This document shows, in pieces, positions 46,692 to 57,300 of a stretch of DNA of 64,000 bases (the stretch's first letter is position 1; each line of letters begins with the position of its first letter). The notes beneath the pieces were generated by a model. It searched no databases, was not told the DNA's origin, and saw only the letters and a list, made by a program, of their open reading frames with translations. The translations under genes were made by a program, and so were the position numbers. Source of the DNA: Lolium rigidum (taxonomy: Eukaryota > Streptophyta > Magnoliopsida > Poales > Poaceae); contig NC_061510.1 in NCBI RefSeq assembly GCF_022539505.1, positions 273,057,687 to 273,121,686 of the forward strand, read 5' to 3'.

Positions 46692-46856
46692 GGAGGAGGT
46701 CGCCGGAGTGAAAGGAGGAGAGGAGAGGAGGAGGTCGCCGGAGTGAAAGGAGGAGAGGAGAGGAGGAGGTCGCCGGAGTGAAAGGAGGAGAGGAGAGGAG
46801 GAGGAGGAGGAGGAGGTCGCCGGAGTGAAAGGAGGAGAGGAGAGGAGGAGAGCAGG
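46692..46856 (+). repeat. 35-bp purine-rich minisatellite in CACTA element
   Basis: Four copies of a unit GAGGTCGCCGGAGTGAAAGG followed by a GGAGAGGAGAGGAG-type tail, with an extra GGA run before the fourth. It is followed (46883-46911) by a (GGGAGGA)n tract able to form a G-quadruplex. Confidence 0.85.
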
Positions 46857-47888
46857 AGGAGGAGAGGAGAATATGTGAAGGAGGAGGGAGGAGGGAGGAG
46901 GGAGGAGGGGGTTAAGTGGCCGGCTCCTCCATTTTGAAATTCGTGGGCGGGAAGCTTAGCAGTGGCGCACCAAGGCATGGGTGCGCCACCGCTATTTTTT
47001 TTCTATTTTTTGCCCAAAATCTAAAACCTGAAAAAAGTCCTGTTTCTGTTTTGAATTTGACGAATCCATTTTTTCTCCAAACGGCCGTAGGCAGTTGAAT
47101 TCGAATAGGAAATTTCGCGTAGATCGATTTTGATATAAAAAAGTTTTTCATCGGAGGTCGTATGCAACCGTAAATCCCGTTTTACCGAAACATGACGCCA
47201 TTTTGCATAATATATCAAAATTCATTTTTTTCAATTTTCACTAAACCTAGATGACATATTACATGGGCATTTCAAAGGATTTAATTTTTTGAATTTTCTA
47301 TCTATTTCTTTTATTTTTTGCAAACTCCAAAAGGCTTGGTGCGCCACTGCTAAGTGGTGCCCAAACATTTCCATCCTCCCCTTTACATAGTAATGGCGCA
47401 CCATGTAGAGGTGCGCCACTGCTACAAAAAATAGCTGTGGCGCACCTCTACACGGTGCGCCATTGCTATGTATAAGGCTGGGTCAAACTTAGTGGTGGCG
47501 CACCGCAGGAGAGGTGCGCCACTACTACATTTTTAATAGTGGCCCACCACTTTCCGGTGCGCCACTGCTAAGTAGTAGTGGCGCACTGCCCTCTTGGTGC
47601 GCCACTAACACCCATCTTACGGCTAGCCTTTTTCCTAGTAGTGTGACATCAAGCGTTGCCTGTGGAACAGATGGACCACTACTACGTATCTTCCGCTATG
47701 TGTTATGTATTTGAGATTTACATCAATTGTTGTATTCAGATCATGTGATCCTTTGATGTAAGACAATTATGGTTTGTAATGAATGATGTGCTGTGATATG
47801 AACTTATTATGTCTCGCAAAAACAATCTTCCTGGGATTGCGATGTACGGCATAATAGGCATCTGGAATTAAAAATCCGGGTGTTGACA

Positions 47889-48343
47889 AAGAACCCCCCT
47901 ATGATCCCCTATTTTTCGAACCCCTTTTCGATCCCCGTATATTGAACGACCCCGTTATGATAAAATGCAATTCGTAGTAGCTAGGGCATTCGTAGTAGCT
48001 AGGGATGATTTCGTGAACAGCTATGCTTCGTAAGTTTGCAGCTATCATGAACTGTGATTTGTGTGTGATAGGAGGTGAGAGCATGGTAAGGCTACCCGTC
48101 GTAGAGAAGAGGTAACCTTAGGCATGCCTAGATGGTACCAAACATGCCTAATATCATCTCCATCGAAATTTGGGCTTGGTTGCAGGCAAACAAACAGAAA
48201 GTCCTTTTTGGCCAGCCGATGAAGCCCGACCTACCAAACAAAAGGCCAATTTCGGCCCGTGGCTCGTTCTGGACGCGCAAGTATACTTGCACCGCTGCGC
48301 CAGTGAGCCACGAATCAGGCCCAGGCAACCAAACACGCCCTTA
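47889..48343 (+). mobile_element. Remainder of the DNA transposon hosting T1/T2 (Harbinger-like end)
   Basis: Non-coding. A 19-bp direct repeat (ATTCGTAGTAGCTAGGG) lies at about 47970-48006. Possible terminal repeats of the Harbinger/Tourist type are GGTACCAAACATGCC|TAA near 48137-48154 and GGCAACCAAACACGCCC|TTA ending 48340, the second abutting a host exon with TTA (48341-48343) as likely target site. Which end belongs to the transposase element and whether a Tourist MITE (about 48172-48340) is separate could not be settled. Confidence 0.5.
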
Positions 48344-48785
48344 ACTTTGTGGGTTGAAAGGGAGGTGCCAGAGTTGAAGCGAATAGTTTGGCCTCCCAGG
48401 ATGCCATCCTTTGATGCGCAGATATCTGTTTCAGAAGGGAGATGAGGCCCGCCCGAATGGTTCCTACAGCTGGTGCTATCTGCCTGCAACAACTAGAAAA
48501 TGTGGATCAGATCAATGCAGAACGCCGAATATTGTAGTACATAGATTTGGTGCTTAAAATAAACCAAGAGTGTGAGCTAAATTGCTGAAACTTACCTTTT
48601 GATAAGTCTGCACTTTGGAGTCTCCCATGAAGCCTCACCTTTGCTTGTTGAACCGCATCAGGAATTCGGTCATTTGATGTGTTGGTGCTCAATCCTGAGC
48701 TAAAAATAATGTTCCTTGTGGGTACACTTATGCTTTTGCTTGAAGCCCCACAATCTTTGTGGCTACTCCGAGTAACTTCATAGCC
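48344..48785 (-). pseudogene. Two exons of an unknown host gene, cut by a DNA transposon
   Basis: Minus strand. Exon 48785-48596 begins after AAAACGCAG and ends at AAAAG|GTAAGT. It encodes GYEVTRSSHKDCGASS...VRLHGRLQSADLSK and ends in phase 1. The next exon begins after TGCAGGCAG at 48479, joins in the same frame (a split Asp codon) and reads STSCRNHSGG...SGTSLSTHK until 48344, where a Harbinger-like terminus follows TTA. Two exons joining in frame with standard splice sites support a real gene. I do not recognise the protein: it is Ser-rich, with no catalytic motif. A possible first exon is at 50121-50259. The transposon insertion is inside coding sequence, so this copy is probably inactive beyond this point. 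Confidence 0.5.
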
Positions 48786-50120
48786 CTGCGTTTTATAGAT
48801 CGACCCATGAGAAATCAACAGTCCAGTTTATACTGTAATTATCAATGCTTCAAAAAATTGGTATTGTAAGGCAAACTGAATTTGGAACGTTCAGACTTTT
48901 GTATTGCATCTCGTATAGCAAATGCTCATGTAATCATGCATTTCCTTTTCTTTTACCAGATTTGTGTAAAAAAGCAAGCGAACCCATGTAAGCAATTTCA
49001 GAATAATAAAATGACTAAGAATGTCATTTGCAATCCTTGGAACTCTCTGATTTTCTAGGTCTAAGTTAAACTGTTCTGTAGAACAATAATTGAACAAACA
49101 GGCTGCACACACGGCACATTTGCAGTTAGCGTCATTCTAATTACCACACGTTCAAAGCTGGGAACACTCACATCACCTCCAAAAGGGCCAAATCAGTAAC
49201 CAAACTAAATGCTTACTACATTTTGGCTCTTGTTACAGCCCAGATAATTTGGTCTTTCCATAAATATAATGTAAGGCACCGTCTTCTTTTAAGACCCAAA
49301 GGCATTTGCTATCAGTAATTTAACACTGAAACAAATGAACAGTATTGGATTAAGCATTCAGAGTGACATGGTTTGTTTCCTTGAAATGTTGACCAAACAA
49401 ACTCACCATGTCAGCAGAAACGAATTCTTTGGTAGGTCTTTACAAATGTAAATTGACATACTATAAATCATCAATTAAAAGTATCATTTGGATCGAGTGT
49501 TAATAATCTGCAACCACACTGTGAGGACATAGCTTATGTTTCCTTGCCAAAATGTTTGGTTTAAACCACCCTATTTCTGTGAAGACATAGCTTATGTTTC
49601 CTTGTCAAAATGTTTGGTTTAAGAGAACCTTGTCAAAAGAATAAGCAATTAAACTGTTTAGACCGATCCCAGAATTTATTTAACATAGCTAATGGTATGA
49701 AATTTTGCAGTGATCAATCAAATGGGAATGCACCTCTGTCTTCTTTTCTTTTGTTTTTTCGATACAAATCATAACATGCTCCAGGTTCTATTATCAGAAG
49801 ATAACGGAACAATATTTTGTTTTTGCTGCAACGCCCCAAGGGATAAGGAGGAAAAAGAAAAAAATACCTAAAAAACGAGAGCTGCAGATTATTCGCCAGG
49901 CCACCACCGCATCTCCTACGCTGGATTGTACTCCTACGATGGATTGTACGTAACGGTACGCTCCCTGCACTGCCCAGTTTATAAAGTGGGAGTTCACCGC
50001 AAACCCCCAAAGCCACTACCGAGTCACCACTCACCACAGAGAGTCGGCCGCACGCATCGCAAATTTGCAAGGGAAGGAAGCAGAGGCAGAGGCAACTGCG
50101 ATATGGTCATCGATCTTACC
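48786..50120. other. Introns or intergenic DNA of the unknown gene
   Basis: AT-rich, with no further exon I can support. Contains a direct duplication at 49521-49622. Confidence 0.4.
49521..49622 (+). repeat. 44-bp direct repeat
   Basis: Two copies (49521-49564 and 49579-49622) of GTGA(G/A)GACATAGCTTATG...GTTTGGTTTAA with two mismatches, 14 bp apart. Confidence 0.85.
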
Positions 50121-50259
50121 GGCATGTGGTGCGCGGTTGGAATTGGGTGAACCTGGCGGCGGCGGCAGAGTTGCGGCACAGGGAGCCGTCGGTGGGCTCA
50201 GCCGCCGGAGGTTGCGGGCGGCGGCGCTGCAAGTAGAAGAGTGTAGCGGCGATCGGCAT
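50121..50259 (-). other. Possible first exon of the unknown minus-strand gene
   Basis: GC-rich. ATG at 50259 opens a frame (MPIAATLFYLQRRRP) to a donor TGCCG|GTAAGATC at 50121. An upstream ATG at 50272 has a short stop-terminated frame. Linking it to the exons at 48344-48785 is conjecture. Confidence 0.3.
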
Positions 50260-50434
50260 GCAGCCACCTCATTTTACTACTGGTTTCGCAGCAGCGAGGA
50301 CATATGGTGATTAGTAAAGGAAAAAAAATAGCCCGCTATAACAAAATAGATTACACCGATTAAATTAGTGTGTGCTCCCTAGATATGTTATAGCGCGCTA
50401 TTAGCGCCAACATAGCACGCTATTTTTTTCCATA

Positions 50435-50653
50435 CTACCCTCGTACACTAATGTAATAATTTTTAAATATTTTATTAATATGTATTAGATATCACTTTAT
50501 TCAAAATTATAAACTGTTTTAGAAAACTAATTTTTTTTCTAAATGGCTTGTAATATGGAATGAAGGTAGTATATACCAAAATCTTTAGCGACAGACATGC
50601 ATAAGTCATTCACAAGAAAAATTGAAAGATGTTACATTAGTGAACGGATGGAG
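50435..50653. mobile_element. Stowaway-like MITE
   Basis: Imperfect terminal inverted repeats (left CTACCCTCGTACACTAATGTAA; right, reversed, CTCCATCCGTTCACTAATGTAA) resembling the CTCCCTCCGT family end, with TA on the left. About 219 bp, AT-rich, non-coding. Confidence 0.5.
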
Positions 50654-51361
50654 TTGTAAAAGTCATGATAGTTTTCAAAAACAAATGGGCTGGGCTATCA
50701 AAAGTAAATCAAAAGAACAACATTCTCTCCCGCACACTCAGTTTTTTTTGGGTACTTGTGAGATATTATGTTTTGGATTACCCTAAAAGTATATTTTTTG
50801 GATATTACAATATACAAGCATATATACAGATCATGCAAGTGTCATGATTTTGTTCAGAGAGTATTCCTTACATTTAAGGTGCTTAATCTAGGTAGAAAAT
50901 AAAAAATGGACAGTGTCTCAAAATGTAAAATAATAAACACTTCATGTAAATATACTTAGTATGGTTTCAATTGTATCTTAAATTCAATACAATATAAGAA
51001 ATACCACATATATTAACAATTTTCTATGTGGTTAACTATGATAAGTAAGAAATATGCAAAAATATATAGGTCGATATTACATTTGTTAGAAGTATACAAT
51101 TTAGTATAGACTATTACAACATAATCATTCATCAACTTCCAAATATTGGGGTGTCACTCGAATGGAAGTGACGGGATTCAGCCTCTCGGCCGGCTATTGT
51201 GAAATAAGCTAACTAATGCATTAAATTCTTTAGTTTAGCTTATTTAACTTTATAACCACCATTGTGATTTGAATTCTCCTAGAATTAACATTCCTTCCCT
51301 ACCATTCCACATTAATACCGGCCAACTAAGGTGTAACTGAACAAGCCCTAAGAAGGTCACA
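50654..51361. other. AT-rich intergenic DNA
   Basis: No gene seen. The end of this stretch (about 51330-51352) has a GAACAAGCCCTAAG motif like a DNA-transposon terminus, without a visible partner. Confidence 0.4.
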
Positions 51362-51685
51362 ATGCCAGAAATGGCTGAAGCGCTAGCTCTTCGACGGGTT
51401 GTCTCCCTTATTGGTGATGAAGATTTCGACAAGCTCATGGTGGTATCTGGTTGCCTATCTTTGATCCACATGCTTCACTCTTCGGAAGTGGATCGGAGTC
51501 TGATTGGCTTGATGGTGCAGGATGTCAAGTTTCTAGCTGCAGTATCGTTTTCTCATATTTTCCGCGAGTCCAATTTTGCGGCACATACTTTAGCACGCTA
51601 TGCGGAGCACTTTGTTTCTGTTTGTTTTAGAAACTCTATTTTTTTAATGATTTTATTTGATCAGTTAAATATCACAATTCTCTGA
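51362..51685 (+). pseudogene. Orphan RNase H-like fragment (LINE-type RVT_3 domain)
   Basis: An open stretch of 107 codons. The sequence AEALALRRVVSLIGDEDFDKLMVVSGCLSLI, then SFSHIFRESNFAAHTLARYA, matches the second half of the plant RNase H-like domain (RVT_3) found at the C-terminus of LINE reverse-transcriptase proteins and in many domesticated or orphan plant proteins. The first catalytic residues of the domain are not included, so the fragment starts inside it. Usual members carry VVESDC where this has VVSGC, so the catalytic Asp appears lost. No poly-A tail or other LINE part is seen nearby. Probably a dead remnant. Confidence 0.65.
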
Positions 51686-52413
51686 AAAAGAAGGGACATA
51701 AAACCCTATCAGGCTATCACGTGTATCCACCATCGGTAATACTTCCATTTTTTACCTTTAGAATATAAGCAAACTACTGGTATCGAGAACAAGCATTTTT
51801 ACATCTCGGGAGCATATGGCTCTTCGTTTTTTTTCAAAATGAATTTTATATGCATTTAAAAATGTTCAAAAAATTTACAAAAATTGTGGCCCATACATCT
51901 CGATTTTCTCTGTGCTTGCAAAGTTGCTTGACGAAAAATCGATATAGTTTACATCGTGTGTAAAGATAAAATTCGGTGTTATAAAAACTCTTCACCAAAC
52001 ATTTCTTTTATATTTTACATAGGTCATGAAAAATGTCATTTTTCCATAAAATTTGGCGTGTGCACGGATGATGTTGAGATGTACGCGTAATTGTTTTTGT
52101 GCATATTCGTTTTATATTTTAAAATACTTTTTTCCCGCAGCAGAACAATAGCACCCAAAATCAAAAAACAAAAGTGAATTTCCGTAGAACCGAGCATTTC
52201 GCATGCGTATGAAACTCAGACGAGGGTAGCTGACTTGCGCGTCCACTAGACCTAAGAGAAGCCCAATCCCCCTCCGAAAGTGAAATCCTGCAGCGACGCA
52301 CACAACACAGGTCCAGAAACGAATGGAATACCTCCAGCGGATGCGGAGCGGAGCCTGGGTTCGGTAAAGTTCCACATCCGCATGCCCGTGCACCATTTTT
52401 CTAGATCAAGGTG
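51686..52413. other. Intergenic DNA
   Basis: AT-rich to 52130, then mixed. No conserved ORF or transposon ends identified. Confidence 0.4.
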
Positions 52414-52511
52414 ATGGCGCAGGGAGGCAAAACAAAACAGGGACTTTTCCTTCCGGCGGCGGCGCAGCGAAGCAAGAAGAGGAAGAGCCTTCCGAGCAGC
52501 GTAAGCGACCA
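52414..52511 (+). other. Possible short first exon, plus strand
   Basis: ATG at 52414 in a good context encodes a basic peptide (MAQGGKTKQGLFLPAAAQRS, then KKRKSLPSS) and could end at a donor AGC|GTAAGC near 52500. The frame stays open beyond, to 52638, but loses coding character. No downstream exon was found. It may be a gene fragment or noise. Confidence 0.25.
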
Positions 52512-52937
52512 GCTCAGCTTTTTTTCTATTCCTCCCCAAGTTCTTAAATTTGGCACACGCTATGTGGAATCAGGCGATTCTCTATTTTTAGACTTGTGTT
52601 GTTTGGTGCCTGGTCGGAGTTTTCTTTTTCATGCCTAAATTCATCTAATTTCGATTTGGTGACCCAGATAGCTACTGGGTTGGAGTTGCTCTAATACACT
52701 AGTGATCCCACGACTTCTGCATATAGAAATTGAAGCAAATAGAATACTGTAGACAACCGTAAGTCCAACAAAAAGGTGGGAGCCCTTTTACACAAGAGTT
52801 GACCTAAAGACCCTTGATGATATTGCATACAAGACCAGAGCATACTCCCTAACAAATATGAGCCTATACATGAAGATGTCCCAAATATATGAATAGTCTG
52901 ACACACTTGGCATATTGATCTGCATATATAGGCTAAT

Positions 52938-54401
52938 TTAGCCGGACATAGAGCTTATCATAGACTTAATGTCATTGGCAATATTCTTGGCATCTGCGGT
53001 GATAGCCGCCAATCCTCTTCTCGCCAACCCAGCACAGTAGAGCCCATTTTCACCTTTCCAATGATTCGGATATTCTTTGGTTGGCAGCCCATTGTCGTTT
53101 AACATACTCTCACCATTCTGCGCTCATAAATAACATATAAAATTGGTTTAAAAAATTAGTAATTGTTATGCAGAGTCTAACTAGATTAGGGAAACTTTAA
53201 AAAATCGTTAGTACCTTGAGCCACATATTCGCTGTGCTCTTGTATCCGGTAGCAAATACGATTGCGTCAAATGAGATTTCATCTCCGCTTTGAAACTTAA
53301 CTATATTACCCATGATCTTACTAATGCTTCCTTGAACCTACAGATTGGTAAAGAAAATATTAATAAAGCGGCATAGTAAATCAACACATGGTATATGTAA
53401 AGGTTTATATCATGTTTAAGGATATACTTACTTGGATGATGCCGTTTTTAATTAAACCAACGGTGCCAACATCAATCACAGCGGATCGGCCAGTTTTTGA
53501 CTTGAGCATCATTGGACCCATGTTTGGCATTGTGATGCCATGCCTTGATAGGTCTCCAAACATGAATTTTGCCCCGGTAACAAGGAGTTTATCCACTAGA
53601 TTCAGTGGAAGATGGTGGGCTAGTGTCATCCCCAACCGGATTAGCTCCTTTGTCATTACATGAATCTGCATCCACAAAATGTGTGACACATCTTTAGCAG
53701 CATACACGATAAATTAAAATATCATTCTAGTGGTAGTTATACTAAGAAATTGTATCCCATTACCAACTAAAAATATATAGTGCACATACCGGGCTTCTTA
53801 TAACAATTGAAGTATTGACACCATGGGTCGCAAGGTCGTAAGCGATTTCCATCCCGGAGTTGCCGGATCCAATGACCAGCACACTCTCACCGGAGAAGCT
53901 CTTGCCTGACTTGTATCTTGATGAGTGGATGGTCTCACCCGGAAAATTTTGAAGTCCAGGGATCACCGGAATATTCTCTGCACTATTCTCACCACTTGCG
54001 ACAACAAGAAACTTTGCTGTGAAATTTATTCTGTTGCACTCTGCCATATCATGAGCCACGATGGACCAAACTTTTTTCTCACTGTCATATGTTGAGGACT
54101 CAACGCTAGTGAGATACTTCGGTTGAATATAGAAACACTCAATATAGTCATCTACATACTTGACAAATAGAGCTTTTGGTATGTATGTTGGTGCATCTGC
54201 TGGATATGACATGTGTGGTAACTCACAAAACTCCTTCGCAAGATGCAGCTTCAAACGATCGTATGCGCGGTTGCGCCAAAGTGACGCACTGCAGTCCTCA
54301 CGCTCAACGATGACATAGGGAATGGACAATTGGGTAAGGCACGCTGCTGTTGCGAGGCCTGCTGGCCCAGCACCAACAATCAGCACTACTACATTCTCCA
54401 T
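52938..54401 (-). CDS. YUCCA-like: YUCCA10/11-like flavin monooxygenase, four exons, intact
   Basis: It likely converts indole-3-pyruvate to indole-3-acetic acid (auxin), using FAD and NADPH, as the YUCCA family does. Exons on the minus strand: 54401-53790, 53665-53432, 53337-53215, 53117-52938. All introns are GT-AG and phase 0, giving 382 residues, the size of the short YUC10/11 clade. Motifs: FAD-binding GAGPAG at residues 10-15; VVASGENS at about 133-140; FMO signature [11 protein letters not shown] at 153-163; NADPH-binding GSGNSG at 178-183; FATGYKS at 310-316; C-terminal [17 protein letters not shown]. No stop, shift or missing motif is seen. The start [15 protein letters not shown] is at the family's usual distance from the FAD site. 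A TATA-like run lies about 130 bp upstream. Grass members of this clade are often seed-expressed, so tissue-limited expression is plausible but not shown here. Confidence 0.9.
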
Positions 54402-54528
54402 TGCAAAGACAAGATTTGGCGAACTTGTAGGAAGGGGTGCAGTGCTAGGCTAGGAGACTTAGAATAAGAAGAGGTATGTGTTTTCTTGCTATCTGAATGA
54501 ATATGTGGATGAGATAGTCACATATGAG

Positions 54529-54541
54529 ACATATATATATG
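54529..54541 (-). promoter_or_regulatory. TATA-like run upstream of the YUCCA-like gene
   Basis: ATATATATATG on the minus strand, about 130 bp before the ATG at 54401; reasonable for a plant core promoter, with no other evidence. Confidence 0.4.
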
Positions 54542-55924
54542 CTTGTAAATGTCGGGTGTCAAGATCAAGGGACGCGGAAAGAGATAAAGATCAATTTACA
54601 CGTATAACGTGGAAATTGGAATGTTATAGATGCCATTGTTGGTGTGAAACCATGTCTGCTATAGAATAGGCAGGAAATGCAATCCCAATTGCTTGCATTC
54701 TTTTGGAAACTTACCAGCCATATTTGGGTATAGTGTATAGTTGATTAGTGTTTCTTTCTTTTAATTCCTATCCTCATCAATAAAAATTCATCCAGGATAA
54801 AGATATGTTCAGATTATATATATTCCAACTGTTTCTTTCCTTTCATGCACTTGTTGAACATATATACTGAAATTTGATACGATAAGAATGAGTCAACATC
54901 TCTCAAAATTTTGACCAAAACGGAATGATTTCTCACTGTGCATTTATAAACATTATTATTTGATTACCCAAGAGATCAAAGTGCATCTTCGATTGACAAC
55001 ATTCTACATTAGACTAGGCATACCACACCATTTTCTCATGTGAATGAACTATTCCACCATGGTATAATCTGCACACTATATATGTGAACTCTGGTTTATT
55101 ATCGCTCTTTTGCTTCTAGGTGATGGTTGCACGCTAGTCGTGAATGTCTTATGTGCATGGAAATTTTAGATTACATAGGTGATGTAAAGTAGCAAAATAA
55201 AACAAAGAGTGAACCTTGTTTCTACTTGGATTTTTTATTTTGTAAAACATGAGTATAACAAAGATGCCCTATGAGAAGCCGTAGTTTATCAACGAGGACA
55301 AGGAATATAAGTTATTTTAGTAATCAAAGTGATTGGCAAGAAGCTATTAAAACGGGCATGAGCATGACCTTTGCTTATTTTGCTATTTTGGAACACATGG
55401 TACATAACAAGTAATTAAATGACTTACATGCACAAACACAACTAAGATCAATTTTTAGATCTGAACTTTAACTCAGTATTTGAAAAAAAAAGCAGAATGT
55501 TATTAACTCAAACATGTACACGGTTGGAATGTATAATTTAAATACAGATCAAATCCAAATGGCATAATTACAAGTGAACAAAGTAAAAATGAAATAGAAA
55601 ATCCTTAATACTTATCATTTTCTGCTCTTTTTTCTCTCCTAATGTTCTTCAAACCTGCAATCAAAAACATCAAAGACAAAGTAAGGATGATTAGTATGGG
55701 TTCATGTATGCATCTCTAGGAGAGATACATTGTTTTGTTTATGATCTTAATCCATGTGGCAACAAGAAGTGGTAATGTGGCGCCACTGAATACAACATGC
55801 ACATTCCTGTTTCCACCAACTGCATGTGCATGGAAATACATGAACTGGTGCATTGTGCCTGCAAGTACATGAATGAGCACTTATGTGCATCTAGAGAACC
55901 GGAAACGCACAACCTTTGGTTTAA
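54542..55924. other. AT-rich DNA upstream of the YUCCA-like gene
   Basis: Likely contains the distal promoter. No ORF or transposon ends recognised. Confidence 0.4.
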
Positions 55925-56447
55925 CTAGGAAAATTGCCCGTGCGTTGCGACGGGTTGATTCGCCCATCTTTATCCTTAACCTTTTACTTGAGTCGAGTAA
56001 GTTCTTCCTCACTTCCTCTTCAGTAACCATCGCGTTGATGGCCTAGGCCAGTTCATCCTTCTTCATATCAGAATATGCATCTGCCCATCCTAGAATTTAT
56101 GAAGTCAGGTTGTTTATCTAAGATTAGGCTATATTCATAGTTGGTCGGTCACCATTGTCCAATCCGAACTGTAAACAATATTTGCTTATGTGTTGTTCTT
56201 CCCATGCTTCTTCCTTTTAGAAAGTGTTCATGGTCTCGGCATCATGGTGCATGTCGCGGTCTCATGTAAGCATGTTGCATTTGTTCATATAGTTCACTGG
56301 CAATTGTCGCACCTCTCAAGGAACATCTTCTACTTATTCACCTTCAAACTCTATTTTCCTTCACGATCTTAAAAAATGTGAGTAAAAATGTGAACACTGA
56401 CTTATCTCTGATACTGCGTGATTGCGGATGTATTCTGATTGCTATGT

Positions 56448-56490
56448 ACTCTCTCCGTTAACTAATATAACATGTTTTAATTTTTTATAA
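56448..56490. mobile_element. Half of a Stowaway-like MITE
   Basis: TACTCTCTCCGTTAACTAAT matches one terminal repeat of the CTCCCTCCGT type; no second end found. Confidence 0.4.
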
Positions 56491-56552
56491 ATTCATCTAT
56501 TTTGGTATGTATCTAATCTATTTAGTGTGTAACTAAAATTTTCATTCATTAG

Positions 56553-56650
56553 TACTACCTCTGTTCTTTATTAATCGACGCTAGGTTTGTACGTGTGCAG
56601 GCTACTTTGTCTGTAGGACTCACGTCAATTTAATCGGAACGGAAGGAGTA
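56553..56650. mobile_element. Stowaway MITE inside the Helitron
   Basis: 98 bp with TA duplications and inverted ends CTACCTCTGTTCTTTATTAA and (reversed) CTCCTTCCGTTCCGATTAAA. Confidence 0.75.
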
Positions 56651-56819
56651 TTGATTAGCCAAAAGGACCATCTTTACAGAGATGATTAGTCGAGTTAACC
56701 TAAAACTACAACGGTCGTACCTACTCGCCGTCGTGCGGTCAACCACGGCCAGGGTTAATCGTCGTCGCGCAGCCTACTACTTGGCGCCGGCGCCGGGCCG
56801 GGGTTATTCGCAGTCGCGC

Positions 56820-57300
56820 AACCTACTACTGGCCGCCGGAGCCGCCAACGCCATCGTCGAAGCGCGAGTGCTTGACGCGCTCCGCACGCCGCGCACGCCG
56901 GCGATCAGACATCTCGTCCTGCCGCCTGTGGCGTTCGAGGCCCTTGGCAAGAGAGGAGTCCCACAGGACTTTCCTGGCCAGAGAGGAGGCCGCCTCCACC
57001 GCCTGGGCCGCCGCCTCCTCCACCTTGGCCGCATCCGCGTCCGCCGCCTGCACCGCCGCCATCTAGGTGTGGTAGCGGGCCATGTCCCTAGCCGCCGCCG
57101 CAACCGCTTCTTCCCTGGTGGCAATGGCATCCGCCAGCTCCCGGTTCTCCTGCTCGACCCGTGCAGGAGAAGCTCTCCTCCGCTGAAGCGAATCCAGGTT
57201 GGAGCACATGTAACCCCGAGCCATGGCGACCGCATAGCTGTGGGCTTCCTCCTCCGCTACCCAAGCCTGGCGACGCTAGGCGCCTCCAGCTAGGGTCTCG
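56820..57300 (-). pseudogene. Captured Ala-rich coiled-coil coding fragment in the Helitron
   Basis: A minus-strand frame from about 57290 reads ...VAEEEAHSYAVAMARGYMC, then LDSLQRRRASP, EQENRELADAIATREEAV and, after a TAG near 57063-57065, MAAVQAADADAAKVEEAAAQ with further Ala/Glu/Arg-rich sequence to about 56829. Heptad-like Ala/Leu spacing suggests a coiled coil. GC content is far above the flanks, typical of a grass gene exon captured by a Helitron. At least one further stop (near 57275) interrupts upstream. The parent gene is not recognised. Open minus-strand frames to 57721 are also present but lack clear protein character. Confidence 0.45.

Larger units (their letters stand above)
46189..47643. 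mobile_element. Non-autonomous CACTA (CMC/En-Spm) transposon
   Basis: 1455 bp with terminal inverted repeats CACTACTAGGAAAA(G/A)(G/A)GGC and a 3-bp target duplication TGA (46186-46188, 47644-47646). T1 LTRs at the same point have an uninterrupted TGACGTCAAG-type sequence. Both flanks hold more than 20 AGTGGCGCAC/GTGCGCCACT subterminal repeats, the binding sites for CACTA transposase in this superfamily. No transposase ORF is present. Confidence 0.9.
35280..47888 (+). mobile_element. Solo LTR T2 (T1-related), carrying H and a CACTA element
   Basis: LTR segments 35280-38012, 45101-46188 and 47647-47888, together about 4.06 kb, align with T1 LTR2 from TGTAACA to GTTGACA. Flanks show AAGAA on both sides (35275-35279, 47889-47893). 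No internal region is attached, so it is a solo LTR left by LTR-LTR recombination. The target lies in a purine repeat, so the duplication is less decisive than usual. It has a TATA box CTATAAATAG at 36724. Confidence 0.8.

Noticed and set aside
46424..46978. 184-codon Pro/Leu/Ser-rich minus-strand ORF in the CACTA element
   Set aside because: It is the translation of the 35-bp minisatellite and GGA repeats; no conserved protein character.
53405..53707. Separate small gene next to the YUCCA-like ORF
   Set aside because: It is exon 2 of the YUCCA-like gene, bounded by standard splice sites and in frame with exons 1 and 3.
54148..54165. YVDD motif that could suggest reverse transcriptase
   Set aside because: It lies within the flavin monooxygenase ([10 protein letters not shown]) and has no RT context.
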